DNA of 47,334 nt, taken from Longimicrobiaceae bacterium. Lineage in GTDB: Bacteria > Gemmatimonadota > Gemmatimonadetes > Longimicrobiales > Longimicrobiaceae. Under the pieces are notes generated by a model. It ran no database searches. It was not told where the DNA came from and saw only the letters and a program-made list of their open reading frames with translations. The stretch's first letter is position 1, and each line of letters begins with the position of its first letter. Both the position numbers and the translations under genes were made by a program. Shown here piece after piece: positions 41,835 through 47,334 of this stretch. The stretch is from positions 1 to 47,334 of the forward strand of contig DASVBS010000067.1 in the NCBI GenBank assembly GCA_036375715.1, given 5' to 3'.

Positions 41835-43813
41835 TACGCTGCCTCGCTGGCGTCAAGGCTGTCGTACGGTTGGGCGCCCTCGTAGCGTGCCTCGGTGCGG
41901 TAGTGGCCTGCCCACTCCGGGCGCAGGAGATCCCCTGGGTGGCCAATGGAGGTGACGTACAGGGCACGCGCTTTTCACGCGCCGCGGTCATCAGCCCTGA
42001 GAACGTCTCCCGTCTGGAGCACGCCTGGACCTATCACACCGGCGAGCTCGATCCGCGGTATGAGACGGCCAAGCCGGCCGCCCTGGAGGCGACGCCCCTG
42101 GTCAGCGAGGGCGTCATGTACATCGGGACGCCGCTGGGGCGGGTGATCGCGCTCGACGCGGCCACCGGAGAAGAGCTCTGGGTCTTCGATCCGGAGATCC
42201 GACGCGACATCGAATACGGAGATTTCGCCAGCCGCGGCGTGTCGTTGTGGGTCGATCCGCAGGCGGTGCCAGATGCGGCCTGCCGCCGCACCATCTTCAT
42301 GGCCAACGCCCAGTCCCAGCTCTGGGCGCTGGACGCCGCTACTGGCGAACCGTGCGAACGATTTGGAGAGGGCGGGATGGTGGACCTGCTGCGCGGCCTG
42401 CGCATCCCTCCCAAGGAGCCGCACGCCTACACGGTCACCTCGCCGCCCGCGGTGGTGCACGGTCTGGTGATCACCGGGTCTTCGGTGGGTGACAATACCT
42501 GGCCGGACCTGCCCAGCGGCGAGGTGCGCGCTTTCGATGCGCGCACCGGGGAGCTGCGCTGGAGCTGGGATCCGATCCCGCAGGACCCTGCCGACCCGGC
42601 CTACGACGAGTGGGGAGGGGCCATGGCGCACCGCACCGGCGCGGCCAATGCCTGGTCGATTCTCGTTGCCGATCCAGAGCGGGACCTGGTCTTCATTCCC
42701 ACCGGCAGCGCCGCGCCCGACTATTACGGTGCGCTCAGGCTCGGCGACAACCGCTACGCCAACTCCGTGGTTGCGCTGCGAGCCAGCACCGGGGAGCTCG
42801 TCTGGTCCTTCCAGACCGTGCACCACGATCTCTGGGACTACGACAACGCGGCGCCGCCGGCGCTCGTCACCGTGCGGCGTGACGGTGCGGAAATCCCGGC
42901 GGTCGCCGCGGCGACCAAGACGGGAATGCTCTTCATCCTGCACCGCGAGACGGGCGAGCCGCTCTACCCGGTGGAGGAGCGTCCCGTCCCCGCCAGCCGG
43001 ATCCCGGGGGAGCAGGCCTCGACGACGCAGCCGTTCACTACGGGGATCGCGCCGCTGAGTCCCCACTCGCTGACGCTGCAGGAGGTATGGGGTGCGAACG
43101 AGGGGGACCGCGATGCGTGCCGCGCCATGATCGAGCCCCTGCGTAACGAGGGCATCTTCACCCCGCCGGATCTGCAGGGAACGCTGGTGATCCCGTCCAA
43201 CGTGGGTGGCGCGCACTGGGGAGGACTGGCCTGGCATCCGGAGCGGCGGATCGCCGTCGTTCCGGTCAACCGGGTCGCCGCCGAGGTGCAGCTCCTGCCG
43301 CGGGATTCGGTGGACCTCTCGAACGCGGTGGCGGAGAGCGACCGGCTGGGCCTCGGCTACGAGTACAATCCAATGCACGGGACGCCGTACGTGATGCGGC
43401 GCCGGATCCTGCTCTCACCCGGCGGGCTCCCCTGCTCGCCTCCGCCCTTCGGGACGCTGGTGGCGATCGACCTCGATACCGGGGAGCGGGTCTGGGAGGT
43501 GCCGCTCGGCTCGGTCGAGGCGCTGGTGCCTGAAGGAACCGAGCTGCCGCCGACCTGGGGCTCGGTGGGGCTGGGCGGGCCGATCGTGACAGCGACGGGG
43601 GTCGTATTCATCGGCGCGTCGCTCGATCGGTCGTTGAAGGCGTATGACCTGGGAACGGGTGAGCTATTGTGGCGCGGCGAGCTCCCCTCGAGCGCGCGCT
43701 CCACGCCGATGACCTATCAGCTCGACGGAACGCAGTATGTGGCGATTGCGGCGGGAGGGGGTGAGGTGTTTGGAGAGGGGGACGCGATCGTGGTGTTCAA
43801 GCTCAGTCCGTGA
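41822..43813 (+). CDS. PQQ-dependent dehydrogenase, periplasmic (quinoprotein)
   Basis: The start at ATG 41822 has AAAGGAG about 7 bp upstream, and gives a 663-residue protein with a signal peptide ending near residue 35 (PLRAQ). The rest is the eight-bladed PQQ propeller: repeated blade motifs ALDAATGEELWVFD, AFDARTGELRWSWD, ALRASTGELVWSF, AIDLDTGERVWEV and AYDLGTGELLWRG. HHDLWDYD lies where membrane glucose/quinate-type dehydrogenases place active-site residues. No N-terminal membrane segments and no cytochrome c domain are present. It would oxidise a sugar or polyol in the periplasm. Its first codons are part of the GntR operator, tying it to the sialic-acid regulon. Electron acceptor and substrate are unknown. 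Confidence 0.9.
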   Translation: MYYIIRCLAGVKAVVRLGALVACLGAVVACPLRAQEIPWVANGGDVQGTRFSRAAVISPENVSRLEHAWTYHTGELDPRYETAKPAALEATPLVSEGVMYIGTPLGRVIALDAATGEELWVFDPEIRRDIEYGDFASRGVSLWVDPQAVPDAACRRTIFMANAQSQLWALDAATGEPCERFGEGGMVDLLRGLRIPPKEPHAYTVTSPPAVVHGLVITGSSVGDNTWPDLPSGEVRAFDARTGELRWSWDPIPQDPADPAYDEWGGAMAHRTGAANAWSILVADPERDLVFIPTGSAAPDYYGALRLGDNRYANSVVALRASTGELVWSFQTVHHDLWDYDNAAPPALVTVRRDGAEIPAVAAATKTGMLFILHRETGEPLYPVEERPVPASRIPGEQASTTQPFTTGIAPLSPHSLTLQEVWGANEGDRDACRAMIEPLRNEGIFTPPDLQGTLVIPSNVGGAHWGGLAWHPERRIAVVPVNRVAAEVQLLPRDSVDLSNAVAESDRLGLGYEYNPMHGTPYVMRRRILLSPGGLPCSPPPFGTLVAIDLDTGERVWEVPLGSVEALVPEGTELPPTWGSVGLGGPIVTATGVVFIGASLDRSLKAYDLGTGELLWRGELPSSARSTPMTYQLDGTQYVAIAAGGGEVFGEGDAIVVFKLSP

Positions 43814-43827
43814 CGACTTTTGGAACG

Positions 43828-43962
43828 GCAGAAGGCGCAGAGTAGGAATGGCGCAATTCGTAATTCGTAATTCGTAATTCGTAATTCATAATTCGTAATT
43901 CCCAGCCCCTCTGCGGTCTCGGTGTCATCCTCCGCGGCCTCTGTGTTCCCGTCTAAGCGGTA
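43828..43962. repeat. Composite repeat E with six heptamers between convergent genes
   Basis: Six ATTCGTA-type units (one is ATTCATA) run from 43856 to 43897. They are preceded by GCAGAAGGCGCAGAG (43828-43842) and followed by CTCTGCGGTCTCGGTG and GCGGCCTCTGTG (about 43919-43945), the reverse complement of the CACAGAG module. It fills the gap between the quinoprotein and ABC permease stops and probably acts as a bidirectional terminator. Confidence 0.75.
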
Positions 43963-43972
43963 GGCAGGATGT

Positions 43973-45184
43973 CTATTCGTACCGCAGCGCGTCGATCGGC
44001 GCCAGCCGCGCCGCGCGCTGCGCCGGCCACAGACCGAAGAAGATCCCCACCCCGGCGGAAAAGAGGAGCGCCACCAGGACAGCCTCCGGCGACACCACCA
44101 TACTCCAGCCGGCCATCCGCTCCAGCATGGACGACCCGCCGTAACCCAATGCCACCCCCAGGGCGCCGCCGGCCAGGCAGAGCACCAGGGCTTCCATCAG
44201 GAACTGGAGGAGAATGTCCCGCTCCCTCGCCCCCAGCGACTTCCTCAACCCGATCTCTCGTGTGCGCTCGGTCACCGACACCAGCATGATGTTCATGATG
44301 CCGATCCCCCCCACCAGCAGGGAGATGGCGGCTACCCCGGCCAGCAGGAAGGAAAAGGTGCGGTTGGTCTCCTCGATGGTGGCCATCAGCGAGGCCTGGT
44401 CGTGAACGTTGAAGTCCGCCTCCTCTCCCGGCCGCAGCCGGTGCTCGCGTCGCAGAATGCGATGGATCTCCGCCATCGTGGCGAGCATGGCCTGCTCGCT
44501 GGGGGCCTGGACGGCGATGGTGCGCAGCCGGTCGCTCCCCATCACCCGCATCTCCGCCGTCGACAGGGGGATGTAGACGTTCTCGTCGGTGTTGAACGGC
44601 CCGGGAGCTCCCTTCTCGGCGAGCACGCCCACCACCTCGAAGGACATTCCCTGAATCCGGATCTTTTCGCCGATCAACGCCGTGGGCGATGAGAGCCCCA
44701 ATCGCCCCGCGACCAAGGCGCCCACCACGGCCACCCGCCGACGCCCTCTCTCCTCGGCTTCGCTGAAGAATCTCCCCGCGTACAGCTTGTGGTTGTTGAC
44801 GCTGAAGTTGGTCGGCCAGGTCCCCACCACCGCCAGGTTGGCGTTGTCACTGCCGTGTTCGACCTGGAAGAGATCCTCCATTTCCGGGGCAACACCCCGA
44901 ATGAGCCCGCCGGCCTGCCGCAACGCCTCCGCGTCCTCGACCGTCAGTCTCCCCACCCCGATGTCGACGCCCAGGATCAGGTTGGGACCGGGGCGCACCG
45001 TGAGCACGTTGGCTCCCATTGCCCGCAGCTGATCCGCGACCCTGCGCTGCGCTCCTTCTCCCAGAGCGACCATGGTGATGACGGCCGCGATGCCGATGAT
45101 CACACCCAGCATGGTGAGCAGCGAGCGCATCTTGTTCGCCGCCACCGCGTCCAGGGAAACGCGAATGGTCTCCATGATCCCCAT
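43973..45184 (-). CDS. ABC transporter permease, MacB/FtsX type
   Basis: From ATG 45184 (GGAGG upstream, inside the end of the preceding gene) the product has 403 residues. It has the four-helix MacB-type layout: a first helix (SLLTMLGVIIGIAAVITMVA), a large periplasmic domain (about 55-270), and three C-terminal helices with the FtsX segment GGIGIMNIMLVSVTERTREI and GLRKSLGA. There is no nucleotide-binding domain, so a separate ATPase is needed and none is in the window. With the adjacent membrane-fusion protein, 1 bp upstream, it forms part of an export or lipoprotein-mechanotransmission system. Substrate is unknown; macrolides, lipoproteins and peptides are known for relatives. Confidence 0.9.
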   Translation of the reverse strand: MGIMETIRVSLDAVAANKMRSLLTMLGVIIGIAAVITMVALGEGAQRRVADQLRAMGANVLTVRPGPNLILGVDIGVGRLTVEDAEALRQAGGLIRGVAPEMEDLFQVEHGSDNANLAVVGTWPTNFSVNNHKLYAGRFFSEAEERGRRRVAVVGALVAGRLGLSSPTALIGEKIRIQGMSFEVVGVLAEKGAPGPFNTDENVYIPLSTAEMRVMGSDRLRTIAVQAPSEQAMLATMAEIHRILRREHRLRPGEEADFNVHDQASLMATIEETNRTFSFLLAGVAAISLLVGGIGIMNIMLVSVTERTREIGLRKSLGARERDILLQFLMEALVLCLAGGALGVALGYGGSSMLERMAGWSMVVSPEAVLVALLFSAGVGIFFGLWPAQRAARLAPIDALRYE

Positions 45185-45185
45185 G

Positions 45186-46496
45186 TCAGCCTCCGCCGCC
45201 CGGGATGCGCCCGCCTCCCAGCACGCCGCCGGTCGGGCGGCGACGCTCCGACTCCTGCTGCTGCGCCTGCATGAGCTGCGGACCGGTGACGTCGAGCACC
45301 GTCTCTCCCTCCCCCAGTCCCGCGACGACCTCGGTGTACTCCCAATCGCTCGCGCCCACCGCCACCCGTCGCGGCTCGGGTCCCTGAGCCCCCTGCACGA
45401 AGACCACGGCCGGCCGCACCCCCTCGGCCGCGATGTGGACATCCCCATTGCCGCTGCCCGAGTCGGACGCCGCGGGTGCCAGCGCCGCGATCACCTCTGC
45501 GGGCGGCGCAAGCCCCTGCATGACGCTCGGATCCAGTCCCAGTGCGGCGGCCGCGGCGGCCGCGTCGCGCGGCAGAACCACCGCCCCGTTGGGCACCACG
45601 AGGGCATTGCGGCGCACGCTGATCTCGACCGAGACCTCCGCGTTCATCCCCGGCTTCAGCAGCCCCTGCGGATTGGGCAGGTGCACCAGCACCGGGAAGG
45701 TGGTCACGTTCTGCTGCACCACCGCCTGCGGCTCGATCTTGTAGACTTCCCCCCGGAAGACTCTCCCCGGGTAGGCCTCCACCGTGACCTCCGCACCCTG
45801 GCCCGGGCGGATCTGCCCGATGTCCGATTCGTCCACCAGCGTGCGCACCTGCATCTCCGAGAGGTCGGCCATGGTGAAGAGCAGGGTGCCTCCCGAAATG
45901 TTGTTGGTGGCGGAGGAGATGATCTGGCCCGGTTCGATGCTGTCGGTGAGGATGGTTCCGGCGATGGGCGCGCGGATGATCACGTCGTTTCGCTGCTCTC
46001 GAGCGAGCTGCAGGTTAGTCCGCGCCCGCACCACGGCGGCACTCGCGGTGGCGGCGGCCTGCAGGGCTGTCTCGTACTCCTGCTCGGTGATCACCTTCTT
46101 CCGGTACAGCGCCTCCATGCGTGCCCGGTTGGCTTCGGTGGTGCGCGCCTGGACCTCGGCCGACTCGAGGTCGGCGATCGCCTGGTCGAGCGCGTTCTGG
46201 ACGTCGCGCGGATCGATCTCGGCCAGGAGCTGCCCCTGCTCCACCCGGTCTCCGGTCTCGACGTGAACGCGGAGCACCTCGCCAGACGCCCGGGATTTCA
46301 CCTCTACCGTGCGGATCGGCTCGACGGCGCCCGGCGCCTCGGCGAGCACCTCCAGGTCCGTGCGCTGAGCGGGAACTGCCACCGGCTGGGCCGCGCCTTC
46401 CCGGGCCGGCTCGCGGGGGCTGGCCGACACGGCGAAGATCGCCACCCCGAAGCAAACGGCCGTTCCGCCGATCAGAATCACACCCCTCCTGGTCAT
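45186..46496 (-). CDS. Membrane fusion (periplasmic adaptor) protein, MacA/HlyD-like
   Basis: The 436-residue protein has an N-terminal membrane anchor (about 5-25), a lipoyl/biotinyl-like domain split by an alpha hairpin (GEVLRVHVETGDRVEQGQ, then an Ala/Glu-rich coiled coil, then APIAGTI), a beta-barrel domain and a membrane-proximal domain (about 340-400). The Ala-rich stretch DAAAAAAALGLDPSVMQGLA and the Gly/Arg/Gln-rich tail (QAQQQESERRRPTGG) are insertions compared with usual MacA. It bridges the inner-membrane permease to an outer-membrane channel. GGGAG precedes the ATG. Its stop codon is separated by one base from the permease start, so the pair is co-translated. The outer-membrane partner is not in the window. 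Confidence 0.9.
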   Translation of the reverse strand: MTRRGVILIGGTAVCFGVAIFAVSASPREPAREGAAQPVAVPAQRTDLEVLAEAPGAVEPIRTVEVKSRASGEVLRVHVETGDRVEQGQLLAEIDPRDVQNALDQAIADLESAEVQARTTEANRARMEALYRKKVITEQEYETALQAAATASAAVVRARTNLQLAREQRNDVIIRAPIAGTILTDSIEPGQIISSATNNISGGTLLFTMADLSEMQVRTLVDESDIGQIRPGQGAEVTVEAYPGRVFRGEVYKIEPQAVVQQNVTTFPVLVHLPNPQGLLKPGMNAEVSVEISVRRNALVVPNGAVVLPRDAAAAAAALGLDPSVMQGLAPPAEVIAALAPAASDSGSGNGDVHIAAEGVRPAVVFVQGAQGPEPRRVAVGASDWEYTEVVAGLGEGETVLDVTGPQLMQAQQQESERRRPTGGVLGGGRIPGGGG

Positions 46497-46502
46497 CGTC
46501 GT

Positions 46503-47330
46503 CTATCTCCCGCCACGCTGGAGTGGGATGGGTATGTGGGAATGCGATGGCGCGACAGCGGTCCTCGAGAGGCGTACGCGCCGGCCCAGCGTGCGACTCG
46601 GGGTCGGCTGCTGGTGCGATGCGAATGCATGGGGCTTTCGGTAAGATGCGGATGCAGAGGCATGCCGGAGAGATACCGGCGCAGCCTCGGGCCCGTGACG
46701 GCCACTGGCGGTCGATCGCCGTGAGTAATTCCGCGATTGCATCCTCAGATCGACGGTCGGGTCGTCACATCTGGGAGGGCAGCCGCGCTTCATCGCCCGC
46801 GGGCGGAGCTCGAAGTGCCAGGGCTCGTTCGCGTAGACCCGGCATAGCCCGTATCTGGCGCCGTGCTCCGAGAGCCATGCGGCGGCATTGGCCGGTCCGA
46901 TGTCGACGGCGTCGCCGGACACGTGCGCTGATGCCTCGGGCGTGGCGACCCAGCGGGCGGCCTCCTCTTCGGATCCGTACCTGGCGACGGCCTCGTCGAG
47001 CAGGTGCTCTTGATATTCCGGAGAGCGCCAGCCGCTGTTGACGAAGATATCGGCGCCGTCCGCCTCGGCGAACGGGCGAGGGGGCCGCCCACGACCGACA
47101 TCGAGAGGAGGGTTGCCCTGCGGCCGCCCGGGGTGAGAGCGCGTCGGGCGGATCGACTCGCTGCCGCGGATGTTCGACGACACCCTCGGCGCCAATGAGG
47201 GCGCCAGGGAGGTCGCCGGCCTCGGTGAGGACGACGATGCCGGTGAGGACGATGACGGCGGCGTGGATGACGACCCCGCCAGAGACGAGTACCCGAAAGC
47301 TGCGGCGGCTGCGGCGATGACGACGATCAA
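46503..47330 (-). pseudogene. VanY-like D-Ala-D-Ala carboxypeptidase (M15B), probably degraded
   Basis: The central part of this frame (about residues 88-196 of 275) closely follows a peptidase M15B domain: FVNSGWRSPEYQ (96-107), SAHVSGDAVDIG (134-145) with zinc ligands H136 and D143, and EPWHFEL (169-175) with the third ligand H172. Such enzymes trim the terminal D-Ala of peptidoglycan stems. The ends do not fit. The first 75 residues are Ser/Pro-rich low-complexity, and on the same strand another frame has better codon use there; the normal helix before the SGWRS motif looks scrambled; and after DPTVDLRMQ, where relatives stop, 75 unrelated residues follow. I read this as a decayed or frameshifted copy, perhaps acquired from an actinobacterium-like donor. 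A functional divergent gene is the alternative. Confidence 0.55.
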
Positions 47331-47334
47331 ACCG

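Noticed and set aside
47170-47334. An acidic open frame on the plus strand running off the right edge (rich in DDD and GEDD)
   Set aside because: It has no ribosome-binding site and is antisense to the VanY-like frame. The region has good third-position GC in more than one frame, so coding direction cannot be settled from this window.

Overview
The window is a high-GC bacterial chromosome segment with dense, mostly well-formed genes and no tRNA, rRNA, CRISPR array, transposase or phage gene that I can recognise. A SusC/SusD pair, a second TonB-dependent receptor with a carboxypeptidase-like N-terminal domain, many lipoproteins, secreted TPR proteins and GC-rich codon use together point to a Gemmatimonadota-like organism (Longimicrobium-type) rather than a typical low-GC Bacteroidota. 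That assignment is inference; no marker gene in the window proves it.

Layout. Positions 1-5.5 kb: a glycosyltransferase and a glycogen-debranching-type glucosidase in one minus-strand operon, a helical stress-like protein and a sirtuin. 5.6-9.0 kb: one large PAS-rich hybrid histidine kinase. 9.1-13.5 kb: a secreted TPR protein and a TonB-dependent receptor, convergent around a hairpin-like repeat. 13.7-20.5 kb: a secreted PIG-L-type deacetylase, a GH20 hexosaminidase lipoprotein and a complete sugar ABC importer (permease, binding protein, two-domain ATPase), a plausible amino-sugar scavenging block. 20.5-29.5 kb: gamma-glutamyltransferase, a second secreted TPR protein related to the first, a matrixin-like metalloprotease lipoprotein, a Tat-exported sugar-isomerase-like TIM barrel, an adenylate cyclase fused to TolB-like and TPR regions, and a small unknown protein. 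30-43.8 kb: a sialic-acid utilisation locus. 44-47.3 kb: an ABC permease and membrane-fusion protein without their ATPase, then a VanY-like carboxypeptidase that looks degraded.

The centrepiece is the sialic-acid locus. On the minus strand, in order of transcription, lie SusC, SusD, a kelch mutarotase fused to a sodium/solute symporter, an N-acetylneuraminate lyase, an AGE-type N-acylglucosamine 2-epimerase and a sialidase-like lipoprotein. The inferred route is release of sialic acid at the surface, outer-membrane uptake by SusCD, anomer conversion and inner-membrane import by the fusion protein, cleavage to ManNAc plus pyruvate, and epimerisation to GlcNAc. A FadR-type GntR regulator sits upstream. 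Two copies of the same inverted repeat, ATGT-N3-ACAT, flank its gene: one in the susC promoter, the other between the regulator and a divergent PQQ-dependent dehydrogenase, where the repeat contains the dehydrogenase start codon. This suggests one regulon joining sialic-acid uptake to a periplasmic quinoprotein.

A second theme is intergenic repeats. Five intergenic regions carry tandem copies of the heptamer ATTCGTA/TACGAAT, usually with a CACAGAG-rich module and often as inverted arms, each starting within about 30 bp of a stop codon. A different octamer array (CAAGGTGA), with inverted copies opposite it, fills the gap before the adenylate cyclase. A palindromic GTCATTCTGAGCG-type element is nested in one of the heptamer regions.
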